Assembly: GCF_003569045.1 (NCBI RefSeq)
Contig: NZ_BFCB01000002.1
Span: 1,035,506 to 1,099,505 of the forward strand
Source: Aggregatilinea lenta
GTDB lineage: Bacteria > Chloroflexota > Anaerolineae > Aggregatilineales > Aggregatilineaceae
DNA length: 64,000 bases
Reading direction: 5' to 3'
Below the pieces are notes generated by a model. It was not told the DNA's origin. It made no database searches and worked only from the letters and a program-made list of their open reading frames with translations. Position numbers and translations under genes: made by a program. Numbering within the stretch: position 1 is the stretch's first letter; each line of letters starts with the position of its first letter. Shown here piece after piece: positions 1 to 8,830 of the stretch.

Positions 1-680
1 TCGTGGACGGCGTGTACAGCATGGGCGGCGACATCGCCCCGCTGCCGACGCTGGTCGAGATCAGCAAGAAGTACGGCGCGCGCATCATGGTGGACGACGC
101 GCACAGCCTCGGCGTGCTGGCGGGCGGACGCGGCACGGCGGCGCACTTCGGCCTGACCGACGAGGTAGACCTGATCATGGGCACCTTCAGCAAGTCGTTC
201 GCGTCCATCGGCGGCTTCATCGCGGGCAGCGCCCAGGCCGTGCACTACATCCAGCACAACGCGCGCTCGCTGCTGTTCAGCGCCAGCCTGCCCGCCCCGC
301 AGGCAGCGGCGGTCCTGGCCGCGCTGGACGTCATCGAAAGCGAGCCACAGCACGTGCAGCATCTGTGGGACAACGCCAACTACATGCGCGCGGGCCTGAC
401 CCGCCTGGGCTACGACACCGGCCCCAGCGAAACGCCGGTCATCCCGCTGATGATCCGCGACGAGTACCGCACCGTGCTCGCCTGGCACGCACTGATCGAA
501 GAGGGCGTCTATACCAACCCGGTCGTGCCGCCCGGCGTGCCGCCGAACAGCAGCCTGCTGCGCACCAGCTATATGGCGACGCACACCACCGACCAGCTTG
601 ACATCGCCCTGCGCGCGCTGGAAGTCGTCGGCCACAACCTGGACCTGATCCCGCAGACGGCCACGCTCGAAACCGCCTAA
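1..680 (+). CDS. Alpha-oxoamine synthase / class II PLP aminotransferase, C-terminal part
   Basis: The gene is cut by the left edge of the window, leaving about 225 codons. It shows the fold-type I PLP signature: a DDAHSLG motif that contacts the cofactor, then GTFSKSF, whose Lys (about residue 64 of the visible part) should form the Schiff base with PLP. Family members (BioF, KBL, serine palmitoyltransferase, HemA) condense an amino acid with an acyl-CoA in the cytoplasm. The SKSFASIGGF stretch and the C-terminal LLRTSYMATHT resemble bacterial serine palmitoyltransferase or 2-amino-3-ketobutyrate-CoA ligase more than HemA, but the substrate cannot be fixed without the N-terminus. A strong terminator follows within 30 bases, so this is the last gene of its unit. 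Confidence 0.88.
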   Translation, partial: VDGVYSMGGDIAPLPTLVEISKKYGARIMVDDAHSLGVLAGGRGTAAHFGLTDEVDLIMGTFSKSFASIGGFIAGSAQAVHYIQHNARSLLFSASLPAPQAAAVLAALDVIESEPQHVQHLWDNANYMRAGLTRLGYDTGPSETPVIPLMIRDEYRTVLAWHALIEEGVYTNPVVPPGVPPNSSLLRTSYMATHTTDQLDIALRALEVVGHNLDLIPQTATLETA

Positions 681-709
681 CCCGCCCGCTCCACCCACCC
701 AGAACGTCC

Positions 710-745
710 ACGCGCCCCAGCCTATTTGGTTGGGGCGCGTTTTTG
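710..745 (+). terminator. Rho-independent terminator
   Basis: A 12-bp GC-rich stem (cgcgccccagcc with ggttggggcgcg, one G-T wobble) and a 5-nt loop are followed directly by TTTTT. It sits just after the PLP enzyme gene. Confidence 0.85.
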
Positions 746-799
746 TGTGCATCACAGGCAAAAGTTTCCCACCCCAAACTCTCGATATGCAGAGAGGCT

Positions 800-960
800 T
801 AAGAGGGTGTACGGAAACCCTCACCCCGGCACGGCGTGCCACCCCACTCCCTCAAGGGCGAGGGAAAAATCTCCTTTTCTCCCTTCCCTCCTTGCGGGGG
901 GAAGGGCCGGGGATGGGGGGAAACACCCGCCCACTCGGCCACGGTACCCCCGTTTTTTGC
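800..960. repeat. Composite intergenic GC-rich repeat
   Basis: This stretch has no convincing gene. It holds inverted C-run/G-run segments (ctcaccccgg ... gggccggggatgggggg) of the type found again near 19378-19430 and 30425-30475. ORFs crossing it are shadows with repetitive composition. Confidence 0.55.
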
Positions 961-996
961 TAGACTCGATACACAGTCACTAGGAAAGGACGCTCG

Positions 997-1932
997 ATGG
1001 AGATCGATTTTTCGGAAGCGATAGAACAACTTCAATCCATGATCAACGGGCTGATCCGCCTGCTGCCTAATATCCTCGTGGCGCTGCTGGTGTTTGGCCT
1101 GTTTTACGTTGCGTCCAGGTGGGTGCGTGTGGTCGTCATCCGCGTGTCGGACCGCACGCGCCGGAGCGTGAACCTGGGGTTGGTGCTGGGGCGACTCTCG
1201 CAGTGGTTCACGGTGCTCATGGGCATCTTGATCGCCTCGGTGATCGTCTTCCCCAACTTCTCGCCCGCCCAGGTAATCCAGCTGCTCGGCATCGGCAGCG
1301 TGGCGATCGGCTTCGCCTTCCGCGACATCCTGCAAAATTTCCTGTCCGGCATCCTGCTGCTGCTTACCGAGCCGTTTCGCATCGGCGACCAGATCGTGGT
1401 CAACGACTTCGAAGGCACGGTCGAGGAGATCCAGACCCGCGCCACGACTATCCGCACCTACGATGGCCGCCGGGTCGTGATCCCCAACGCCGCGCTGTAC
1501 ACGGGGGCGGTGATAGTCAACACGGCGTTCGAGGTGCGCCGCCTGGAGTATGACGTCGGCATTGGCTACGGCGATAACATCCAGCAGGCCAAGTCTATCA
1601 TTTTGGAGGTGTTGGGCCAGATCGACGAGGTGTTGGTCGATCCCGCGCCGGACGTGCTGGCGATCGAGCTGGCCGATTTCAGCGTGACGCTGCGCGTGCG
1701 CTGGTGGATCAGGCCGCCGCGCAAACGGGACGCGCTCGACTCGCGCGATCTGGTGCTGTGCGGGATCAAGCAAAGCCTGCTCGAACACGGCATCGATCTG
1801 CCGTTCCCCACCCAGCAGCTTTTGTTCCACGACCAGACGGAGGTGGGCGACGGCGATCGCGCCCGGCAGCGTGAAGGCTGGCCCGCGGGCCGTGGCGCTG
1901 TACCGGGGTCGCGCCGCAGCACGTCCGGGTAA
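997..1932 (+). CDS. Small-conductance mechanosensitive channel (MscS family)
   Basis: This 311-residue inner-membrane protein has about three hydrophobic N-terminal helices (roughly residues 18-38, 65-88 and 93-118). They are followed by the MscS beta domain: LTEPFRIGDQI, then VIPNAALYTG, which is the conserved PN-A-L turn of the family. MscS channels open under membrane tension and release osmolytes after hypo-osmotic shock. The ATG is preceded by a GGAAAGGA-like ribosome site. The last 35 residues are Arg/Gly-rich and not conserved. The gene stands alone, with a terminator behind it. Confidence 0.9.
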   Translation: MEIDFSEAIEQLQSMINGLIRLLPNILVALLVFGLFYVASRWVRVVVIRVSDRTRRSVNLGLVLGRLSQWFTVLMGILIASVIVFPNFSPAQVIQLLGIGSVAIGFAFRDILQNFLSGILLLLTEPFRIGDQIVVNDFEGTVEEIQTRATTIRTYDGRRVVIPNAALYTGAVIVNTAFEVRRLEYDVGIGYGDNIQQAKSIILEVLGQIDEVLVDPAPDVLAIELADFSVTLRVRWWIRPPRKRDALDSRDLVLCGIKQSLLEHGIDLPFPTQQLLFHDQTEVGDGDRARQREGWPAGRGAVPGSRRSTSG

Positions 1933-1975
1933 GTTCACCCCCATCCCCTGACCCGGCGGATCGCGTTTAATTGCG

Positions 1976-2035
1976 CTTGTCTCCCCTCTCCAGCCCCGAC
2001 TGGAGAGGCGCCGGGGTGAGGTCTGCTCATGACCG
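1976..2035 (+). repeat. Dispersed hairpin repeat (family A copy)
   Basis: A cccctctcca/tggagagg hairpin is followed by ccggggtgaggtctgctc. This is one of about a dozen copies of the same element in this window. Confidence 0.75.
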
Positions 2036-2065
2036 GAGCAGCGCGGTCACCCCCGTGTTAAACGC

Positions 2066-2100
2066 GGCAGGACCCGTGCGCCAGCCGGGTCCTGCCCTTT
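2066..2100 (+). terminator. Rho-independent terminator of the mscS-type gene
   Basis: A perfect 10-bp stem (gcaggacccg / cgggtcctgc) is followed by ccttt. It lies between the channel gene and the convergent FHA gene. Confidence 0.7.
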
Positions 2101-2179
2101 CCATAGGAGGAAAACTGCAACGTGGCGACTCAGTGCGCCCCCTCTCAACGAGCGCTTCGCACCGAGCTGCCGGGCTGCG

Positions 2180-2893
2180 TTATGCGTTTTTCTCAGTGCC
2201 AAACTGCACGCGTACGACCAGGGTGCCAAAGCGCAGATCGTCGCCGTCCTTCAGCACGCGCGTTTCCTTGAGCGACAGCGCCTCGCCGTTCACGTACGTG
2301 TGGTTCACGCTGTTCATGTCCGAAATCACCAGCGCGCTTCCCTGGCGGCACAACTCCGCGTGGAGCCGCGACATTCCGCACTGCGCCGCGCCGTAAGGCT
2401 CCAGGTTGATGTCCGGCATCACCGAGCTTTCCGGCGCGTAGCGCCCAATGATCATCGGGGCGTGATAGGGCCGGATGCGGATCGGCTCGGCATAGCCAGC
2501 TACATGAAAATACAACACCATGTCGTCGGAAAAGGTGCTGGTGGTCTTGACGATAGGCCGGATCACCCGCTGCGGGTCGGCAGAGGGCGTCTCGAAAAAC
2601 GGCTGGACCAGACTGGTATGCGGCAGGGACGGCCTGGCGCTTATTGGTGTGATGCGCCGGATGACGCGCGGCGTGGCGGAGTCGTCTTCAGAACTGGCAA
2701 GCGGGCGCAGCGGGCTGCACGGGAACGGCTTGTACGCGCAGCCGTCGGTGGCTTCCCACACGCGGATGAGCGACATCAGGCGCATGACCTCGCGCTGGCT
2801 CAGGTGCTGGAGGTCGTCGGAAAGACCGCGCCAGGCCTGATCGCCGTTCTGCCCCCGCTGCCGGTAGCGGATGAAATCGGCGTAAAGATCCAT
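2180..2893 (-). CDS. FHA-domain protein
   Basis: A soluble protein of about 237 residues with a forkhead-associated domain in its last 100 residues. Visible FHA signatures are IIGRYAP, the SRLHAEL phosphothreonine-recognition loop, NHTYVNGE and LKDGDDLRFG. FHA domains bind phosphothreonine peptides, usually products of Hanks-type kinases; a kinase is present elsewhere in the window (47096-48976). The N-terminal half (DLYADFIRYRQRG...) is of unknown fold. I chose the ATG with AAGG a few bases upstream; another ATG 48 bases upstream, also with a weak ribosome site, would add 16 residues. The gene is monocistronic. Confidence 0.85.
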   Translation of the reverse strand: MDLYADFIRYRQRGQNGDQAWRGLSDDLQHLSQREVMRLMSLIRVWEATDGCAYKPFPCSPLRPLASSEDDSATPRVIRRITPISARPSLPHTSLVQPFFETPSADPQRVIRPIVKTTSTFSDDMVLYFHVAGYAEPIRIRPYHAPMIIGRYAPESSVMPDINLEPYGAAQCGMSRLHAELCRQGSALVISDMNSVNHTYVNGEALSLKETRVLKDGDDLRFGTLVVRVQFGTEKNA

Positions 2894-3011
2894 CACACCT
2901 TTTTCTTGAGCCACTGCGGAGCTTCCAGTTAGAAAAGTCATTGCATTCCGCCTGTTATGAATCGATCGCTGACAACTTAGATCAGTGCTCTACTTGTGTT
3001 TTATCAGCCTG

Positions 3012-3040
3012 TTATTAAGCTGTGATATAAGCGAGATCAA
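3012..3040 (-). promoter_or_regulatory. Candidate sigma-70-type promoter for the FHA gene
   Basis: On the minus strand a TTGATC -35 box is separated by 17 bases from a TAATAA -10 box, in a locally AT-rich stretch upstream of the FHA gene. No experiment supports it. Confidence 0.4.
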
Positions 3041-3063
3041 GATTTAATTAAAACGCGGGTAGC

Positions 3064-3095
3064 AAAAAAGAATCCCCCGCCAAACGGCAGGGGAT
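3064..3095 (-). terminator. Rho-independent terminator
   Basis: On the minus strand a 10-bp stem (atcccctgcc / ggcgggggat, one wobble) is followed after three bases by TTTTTT, just past the secreted-protein gene that ends at 3125. Confidence 0.8.
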
Positions 3096-3124
3096 CGCAT
3101 GGTTTTGGGGGGAAAAAGGCGGGC

Positions 3125-4627
3125 TTACTCGACGTCCACCTGGACCCGGTACAGCGTCTGCCAGGGATTCGAGATCAGCACCAGATACGTGCCTGCGTCG
3201 TCCGCCGTGAAGGTCAGCGTGTCATCGAAGAGCAGGTCGAGCGTATCCACCAGCATGCCGTCCGGCCCGTAAAGCTCGACGGTCGCAAAGCTGTCCGTGT
3301 CCACGCGCAGCGCCACCTCGTCGCCCGCGGCCAGCCGCAGCGAGTACAGGTCGCGCTCGGACGCCGCGTCCAGCGTGCCGTCCTGCTCCTGCCCCGGCAG
3401 CAGCATGCCGGTGATCATCTCCGGGCCGCCCACCAGGAAGCGATCGGTCTCATCCAGCGGCGCGTAGGAGGCAGGGATCGCAACGTGTTCCGCCATGACG
3501 GCGTTGAAGTCCGCCATGTCGCTCGCAAAACGAAGTGAAACGTGAGTTTCTCCGCCCGCCATCTCCGTGCCCGTCTCCAACAGGCTCGTATCCATGTTCA
3601 GCTCGAACGCCGCCTCGACGTGGTACGGATAGCCGTCGTCCACGCCCGCCCAGATCTGAAACTGGTAGCTCGTGTCCCTGAACGTCACGCCGAGCATGAC
3701 CAGCAGCAGCTGGACCTCGGTTACGCTGATGGCCGGGGCGCCGTAGTCCGTCCCGTCCTGCGCCATCATCTCCACGAACGCGGGATCGTTGAACAGATCC
3801 ACAAGCGCGCTCAGCAGCGCCGGATCGCGCAGCAGATCGTCGAAATCGAACGTCATCTCGAAGACGGCCAGCGTTTGCCCGTCCACCGATCGATCGGCCA
3901 GACGCACGAGCCGGACGTGCTGGTAGACGACGGCGTTCAGACCTTCCATCGCCCCGGCAAGCTGGCCCATCATATCCAGGGAGTCGAGATATGCCGGATC
4001 GCCCAGATCGACCGCCATCTGGGTGCGGAACTCCGCCAGTGCGGCGTCGATCTCGTCACGCACTTCCCCAGTCAGCGTGAACGGCTCGCCGAACCACTTT
4101 ACCGCCCCGTTGGGCGAAGTCTGGCGCGTGTACAACACGCCATCCTTCCAGACGACCCGAACACCGCTCAGATTCGGATTCTCGTAGAGGTCCGCCGGCG
4201 CGACCGAAAGCTGATCGACGGCGAACGAAAACAGCGACCCGGCCAACACCTGCTCGACCCAGGCGGAATCGACCTGTTCCAGCACCGTCAGCAGCGGCGT
4301 GTAATCGAACGCTGTCGACTCGGCGGAAAGCGCTTGCAGTGCGGCAGTCACTTCCGGCGGCACGCTGATCACTGCCGATCCGCTGCCGCTCACCTGGACC
4401 GGCTCGCCGTCCGACGTCATGCTGAAGTTAAAGGACCAGTCTGGCACGCTGAAGGACGAGACCCTATACAGCGCGGATTGCGCGCCGTTCAGCAGTGCGC
4501 AGTCGTCCGCGCTGAGATCGCCGCAAGGCATCTGCTGCGGACCCTGGGCGGCGGCAGGCACCGTCACCCCCAGGACAAATACCACCACCAGCACCAACGA
4601 CAAAACGACACGAAGGCTTGCTTTCAT
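3125..4627 (-). CDS. Secreted protein, LppX/LprG-like half-barrel suspected, with PPC-like C-terminus
   Basis: A 500-residue exported protein. The N-terminus is a Sec signal peptide (MKASLRVV, hydrophobic core, cleavage near AAAQG). The mature start carries a Cys pair (MPCGDLSADDC) followed by an amphipathic FSVPDWSFNF beta strand. The same layout and a later GVDDGY motif occur in two neighbours (4829-5833 and 6421-7506), so the three are paralogs. Its last 100 residues (from LLPGQEQDG) look like a bacterial pre-peptidase C-terminal beta-sandwich, absent from the other two. The start is fixed by AGGAGGT nine bases upstream of the ATG. Function is unknown; a lipid-carrier or envelope role is only an inference from the half-barrel-like pattern. 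Confidence 0.8.
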   Translation of the reverse strand: MKASLRVVLSLVLVVVFVLGVTVPAAAQGPQQMPCGDLSADDCALLNGAQSALYRVSSFSVPDWSFNFSMTSDGEPVQVSGSGSAVISVPPEVTAALQALSAESTAFDYTPLLTVLEQVDSAWVEQVLAGSLFSFAVDQLSVAPADLYENPNLSGVRVVWKDGVLYTRQTSPNGAVKWFGEPFTLTGEVRDEIDAALAEFRTQMAVDLGDPAYLDSLDMMGQLAGAMEGLNAVVYQHVRLVRLADRSVDGQTLAVFEMTFDFDDLLRDPALLSALVDLFNDPAFVEMMAQDGTDYGAPAISVTEVQLLLVMLGVTFRDTSYQFQIWAGVDDGYPYHVEAAFELNMDTSLLETGTEMAGGETHVSLRFASDMADFNAVMAEHVAIPASYAPLDETDRFLVGGPEMITGMLLPGQEQDGTLDAASERDLYSLRLAAGDEVALRVDTDSFATVELYGPDGMLVDTLDLLFDDTLTFTADDAGTYLVLISNPWQTLYRVQVDVE

Positions 4628-4734
4628 TGACCGTACACCTCCTGAAGTGAACCCCATTACACGATGGGGACAACCGCTCCTAGTATATCATTACGCGCCG
4701 GTCCACACCGGGTGGCAAGCCGCCGCTCAGGCGA

Positions 4735-4763
4735 CAAAAAAGCCCCCGTATGGTCGGGGGCTT
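4735..4763 (-). terminator. Rho-independent terminator
   Basis: An agcccccg / cgggggct hairpin with TTTTTT on the minus strand, placed after the secreted-protein gene that ends at 4829. Confidence 0.85.
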
Positions 4764-4828
4764 TCGATTCCGGGGTCCCTACGCAGCACGTGTTGCGTGG
4801 GGTGGTTTACCGGATAGTCCGGCGCAGG

Positions 4829-5833
4829 CTACATACCCAGCTCGGCCAGGGGGTTGCCCTCCATGTCGAGTTCTTCCATCGGGCTGTACTCGGCAGGCGC
4901 CTCGACCGTGAAGGTCTCGTTGTGGCCGCTGATATCGGTGGCGAGGTGCATCTCACCGCTGATGCTGCCCGCCTCAGGATCGAACATGGTCAGATCGAGG
5001 TTGAGCACGATGTCCAGCGCCAGCGAGTGGATGTAGCTGTCGTCCGCGCCGATGCCCTGACTCACTTCGATCGTGGTCCCGGCCAGCATCGGGGCGAAGA
5101 TCGCCGCCATCATCTGCATATCTTCGGGCGTCATCTGGTCCATGCCCAACGCGGACGCATCTTCGCCCATGCCCATGCCCAGCAGCGAGCCGAACGCGGG
5201 CGAGCTAAGCAGCGACACCAGCATCGCGCTGACATCCACCGAGGTCACGAAGGTCTGGACCGTCTGGCCGTCCACGTCGGTATCCGCGCCGCGGGTCGTG
5301 CTCACGACGCCGGTCATGTCGATGCCCAGCGAATCGAGGCCGAACGAGCCGGTCATCGTGCCGCCGAAGGTGTCGGTCAGGCTCTGTGCATCTTCTTCGG
5401 TCATCGCTTCGCCGTACCACTCGCCGTCGACGTTGGCGTAGACCATGCCATCGACCACGATCAGCTCGACGCTGCCCGACTGCGGCTCTTCGCCCGGCAC
5501 GTTCGCCGAGTACGAATCGAGCATCACGTGGACCATCAGGCCCTCGGTGGGGTTGGTCGCGTCGGCGGGCAGCATGAACTCGCCGCTGCCGCTGGCCGAC
5601 ACATCGATGCTGTCGGTGCCGTAGGTACCGGTCAGCGAGAAGCTAAAGGACGGGATGCTAAACGACTTGACGGTTTCAAACGCTGCTGCGGCGCCGGTAA
5701 GAGTTTCGCAGTCGGCTGCTTCCAGCCCTGCACAGGCCGGGTTATCGCCTTGCGCAAAGACGCTCAGAACGGGCGTCCCCATCAACACGGCCACGATGAC
5801 CAAAACTGACATCAAACGCGCTAAATGCTTCAT
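4829..5833 (-). CDS. Secreted protein, paralog of its neighbours
   Basis: 334 residues with a clear Sec signal peptide (MKHLARLMSVL..., cleavage near VFAQG). The mature N-terminus repeats the pattern of the gene at 3125-4627: a Cys pair (ACAGLEAADC), then FSIPSFSFSLTG. Near residue 245 it has GADDSYIHS, matching GVDDGYPYHV and GADDGYIHYV in the paralogs. The shape (long antiparallel strands, a Met/Ala-rich helix in the middle) recalls LppX/LolA half-barrels, but no decisive motif is visible. The ATG is preceded by AGGAGGT. The gene has its own terminator and about 200 bases of leader to the next gene, so it is transcribed alone. Confidence 0.8.
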   Translation of the reverse strand: MKHLARLMSVLVIVAVLMGTPVLSVFAQGDNPACAGLEAADCETLTGAAAAFETVKSFSIPSFSFSLTGTYGTDSIDVSASGSGEFMLPADATNPTEGLMVHVMLDSYSANVPGEEPQSGSVELIVVDGMVYANVDGEWYGEAMTEEDAQSLTDTFGGTMTGSFGLDSLGIDMTGVVSTTRGADTDVDGQTVQTFVTSVDVSAMLVSLLSSPAFGSLLGMGMGEDASALGMDQMTPEDMQMMAAIFAPMLAGTTIEVSQGIGADDSYIHSLALDIVLNLDLTMFDPEAGSISGEMHLATDISGHNETFTVEAPAEYSPMEELDMEGNPLAELGM

Positions 5834-6420
5834 CCTAATGTTGACCTCCTTGTGGTCATTCTCTCAGGTACACGGTCTTGCCACTCATGTATACGTCTCT
5901 TTGAGCATTATGTCTCATAGAGCTTGTCATAGAGATTGTAGGCAAGCCGGTTTTTGGGCGCCACTGCGCCCATCCATCATTTCAGTATAGTGATAGTCCG
6001 TCGCCCAATGCAAGCCAGAAAGCGTAAAAACGCTATAACGACCTATAGCTGTTTTGAATGCGAATGCAAAAAGCCGGGCAGGTTTGATGCGGATTAACCA
6101 ATGGGTCCGGTCATGAGCAGACCTCGCCCCCGGCGCCTCTCCAATCGTCGCTGGAGAGGGGAGAAAACCCGGTTCCGTAGGCGCGGGACGTGCTCCCCTT
6201 CCCTCCGCCTGCGACACTCTTGGCGAACGCGACGCGATGGTGTTTCGGTGGGACACGACTTGCTCCGCCCGTCAAGAGAAAAACGGGTAAAGCAAGCTCT
6301 ACGCCGATGCGTGCAGCCCCGCCCCTACAGAATCACCACGCCCTTGCTTTTCCCCCTCTCCAACCTGGATTGGAGAGGGGGTGCAGGGGGTGAGGTCTGC
6401 CCGAAAACCGGAGTCGTTTG
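5834..6420. repeat. Intergenic mosaic of dispersed repeats
   Basis: No gene is supported here. The stretch holds a family A hairpin copy in minus orientation (about 6116-6165) and another in plus orientation (about 6351-6401). It also holds the left terminal repeat of the 115-bp MITE-like family (gcgacactcttggcgaa, 6211-6227) without its partner. Bases 5834-6080 are of ordinary composition and probably carry the promoter of the gene to the left. Confidence 0.65.
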
Positions 6421-7506
6421 CTAATCCGCACCGAACAACGCATCGCCCAGGCCACTGCTGGTCGCTTCGGGCGTGGCGTCACCCGTCGACACGCCGCTGC
6501 CGAACAGGTCGCTGTCGCCGAACAGCCCGCCGCTGCCCTCGGTCGCGTTGCTGGGCGCGGTGATCACCAGCGGCTGGTTGTGCTGCGTGATGTAGCCGGA
6601 CATCTGGTAGACCAGCCCGATTGGGGCCTGCGTTGGGTCCATCGCGGAAGCGTCGAACGCCACGGTGAAATTATCCTCGACGTAGTGAATGTAGCCGTCG
6701 TCCGCGCCGATGTAGATCGTGGTGCTGAAGGCCGTGCCGTCCATCATGGGCTGCATCAGCGGCAGCACCATCGCGAACTCCTGCGGCGTCATGCCCAGGT
6801 CGTCCATGCTCATGTCCATCAGGTCGCCGCCTGCCGTCAGGCCGTCTTCGAGCAGGCCCAGCGCCGCCTCCGGCGAGGCGAGCAGTTTTTCCAGGTCGAC
6901 GGTGAGCGTCTGCACGTGCATCGTCTGGCCTTCGTACTCGACGTCCGGCCCGACGGTGACGGTGAAAATGCCCGGATCGGCGTAGAGGTCCAGGGCCGCG
7001 CCCAACGGCCCGCCCAGGCCCAGGAACATGCCCAGCCCCATCAGCGTCTGCTGGTCGACCACTTCCGATTCCCACGTCTGGCCGCCGTCCTGACTGACGT
7101 AGAACTCCTCGCCGATGGCGATGATCTCGTAGTCGTTGAGCAGCTCCGTGCCGGATGCGTCAGTGAGCTGGCCTTCGTCCCAATGCGCGTTGATGTTCGC
7201 GCCCAGGCCCACGTTGGCCGTGATAAGCTGGTAGTCATACGAGCCGAGCAGATCCGCCTGGATCTGCTCGTCGGGCGCGTCGATCAGCATGTGCACGTTG
7301 AGATCGTCCACCACCGCCGACTGCAATTTGCCCATCAACTGGTAGGCGTCCTGCCGTTCCTGGCAGGTTTCCGGCGCTTCGCCATCGGCACAGACCGCCT
7401 TGCTGATGCGCATCATCTCGGTCCCGGCGGGCAGTGGAAAGCCACAGGCCAGGGCCGGGACCGCCACCATCGCCAGCACCATCAGGGTGAGGGTCCATTT
7501 CTTCAT
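6421..7506 (-). CDS. Secreted or lipid-anchored protein, third paralog of the cluster
   Basis: 361 residues with an N-terminal signal (MKKWTLTLMVLAMVAVPALAC). The Cys after ALA could be a lipoprotein cysteine, although the -3 position is Ala rather than Leu. The mature part again begins with a Cys pair (AVCADGEAPETC), then LQSAVVDDLNVHMLI, and it carries GADDGYIHYV about 100 residues before the end. The C-terminus is a low-complexity Ser/Gly/Thr tail ending in GDALFGAD. The start was chosen because AGGAGGA lies eight bases upstream. A role in binding a lipid or other ligand at the cell envelope is inferred from the half-barrel-like pattern only. Confidence 0.78.
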   Translation of the reverse strand: MKKWTLTLMVLAMVAVPALACGFPLPAGTEMMRISKAVCADGEAPETCQERQDAYQLMGKLQSAVVDDLNVHMLIDAPDEQIQADLLGSYDYQLITANVGLGANINAHWDEGQLTDASGTELLNDYEIIAIGEEFYVSQDGGQTWESEVVDQQTLMGLGMFLGLGGPLGAALDLYADPGIFTVTVGPDVEYEGQTMHVQTLTVDLEKLLASPEAALGLLEDGLTAGGDLMDMSMDDLGMTPQEFAMVLPLMQPMMDGTAFSTTIYIGADDGYIHYVEDNFTVAFDASAMDPTQAPIGLVYQMSGYITQHNQPLVITAPSNATEGSGGLFGDSDLFGSGVSTGDATPEATSSGLGDALFGAD

Positions 7507-7882
7507 GCTGATCGTCCTCCTCTTCGAGACGCCCGATCTGACTTCGCACACAGGCTCATGTGACCAAAGGCTGTTATGAACTCCGAGCCAGAACATAGAT
7601 GTCTGACGCACATTGACCCGTGATCCGTAGGGGCGGGGCTTGCTCCGCCCGTTTTTGCCTTATTCCCCTTCCCTCCGCTTGCGTGGGGAAGGGATCAGGG
7701 GAAGGGGATCATGAGTTCATAACACGTCCTAAGTGTAACCCAGAATCGCGGCCCCGCGCATCTGCCGCCGCCTCCCTGACCCCTGCCTGCCGTTCCCCTG
7801 ACATCGCCCGGTCGGGATGCTGCCTCATGCTATGATGAACTTGGAACGTTGAGGTCGTTCGGGGGAAACGACGGAAGCTGCA
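7507..7882. repeat. Intergenic region with a palindromic repeat (family B)
   Basis: Between divergent genes. It holds one palindrome (gtaggggcggggcttgctccgcccgttttt core split over two words, about 7627-7655) and an inverted ccccttccct/aggggaagggg pair up to about 7710. The last 150 bases before the next gene presumably hold its promoter; no clear boxes were found. Confidence 0.5.
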
Positions 7883-8758
7883 ATGGATACAGGAATCGGT
7901 CAATTATGTTTTGTGAGCCTGGCGGTCATGGTGTATTTAGGCGTGAAGATGATCCTCATCACGGATGAAAACGAACCGCGGGAGCCACAGCATCACAACC
8001 CGTCACAGAACATGGCGGCGCTCAAGCGCGCGTGGCTGGCGAAGGGCGACGTGCGCATCAACCCCATGGACGCGTACTACTACGGCAAGCAGATGATTTA
8101 CTATGGCGCGCAGACGAACAGATCGTCGAGCACGCTGGGCGGCCTCGGCGTGCTCGACGACACGCTCGTATTCGGCACGGCGGGCGACGCGCTGAAGCTC
8201 CGGCTGCCCATTTCCGCACTGCGGTGGATCAGTTGTGCGGTCGTAAAGGATAGCTCGCTCGATGGTGGGACGACCACCGGCCTGATGCTGCACGTCGAGC
8301 AGGACGCGCAGTGGCAGATCCACGCCTTCAGGGTCTCCGACCCGCTGGCCGTGGGGCACCTGTTTCACGAGGTGCTGGGCGTGCCTGTGATGCGCGCCTT
8401 CGACCTCGGCCCGGCAAAAGTCGCGGTGTTCGAGCAGGACATCTACGGGCATTGGAACTATCAGTCACGCGGCGTGGCCTACCTTGCACCGGACCGCCTG
8501 CTGATCGACGGGAAGACGGCGCTGCACCTCGCCGACCTGCGTACCATCGTCGTTGGCCCGGCGAGGGGTTTGAGCGAAGTGACGGCGTGGCTGCTGCGCC
8601 TCAGTTACCAGCATGGTGATGGCGGCCTGGGTGGGCTGGGCGTCCAGATGCCCCGCGCCGATGCGCAGCGCTGGGCGGACGCGATGTCGTCCCGCACCGG
8701 CGTCCTGGTGCAGGTCTACGACGGGCGCAAAGGCAAGGGCGAGAAACTGGCCAGTTAG
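7883..8758 (+). CDS. Membrane-anchored protein with two PH-like repeats (copy 1 of 3)
   Basis: 291 residues. One N-terminal transmembrane helix (about residues 8-28) is followed by a short polar linker and two successive beta-rich modules. Module 1 starts at GGLGVLDDTLVFG and ends in a helix LFHEVLGVP; module 2 starts at GHWNYQSRGVAYLAPDRLL and ends in a helix AQRWADAMSSR. This strand-rich module ending in one helix suggests tandem bacterial PH-like domains. The C-terminal 205 residues are nearly identical to those of copy 3, while the first 60 differ. Function is unknown. GGAAG precedes the ATG. Confidence 0.82.
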   Translation: MDTGIGQLCFVSLAVMVYLGVKMILITDENEPREPQHHNPSQNMAALKRAWLAKGDVRINPMDAYYYGKQMIYYGAQTNRSSSTLGGLGVLDDTLVFGTAGDALKLRLPISALRWISCAVVKDSSLDGGTTTGLMLHVEQDAQWQIHAFRVSDPLAVGHLFHEVLGVPVMRAFDLGPAKVAVFEQDIYGHWNYQSRGVAYLAPDRLLIDGKTALHLADLRTIVVGPARGLSEVTAWLLRLSYQHGDGGLGGLGVQMPRADAQRWADAMSSRTGVLVQVYDGRKGKGEKLAS

Positions 8759-8830
8759 CCCGGTGTGTAAGCAGCAGACTGCGTGCATTAGCCGTATCTG
8801 GACGCGCAGCATGATCGTTGGGGGAGAACG

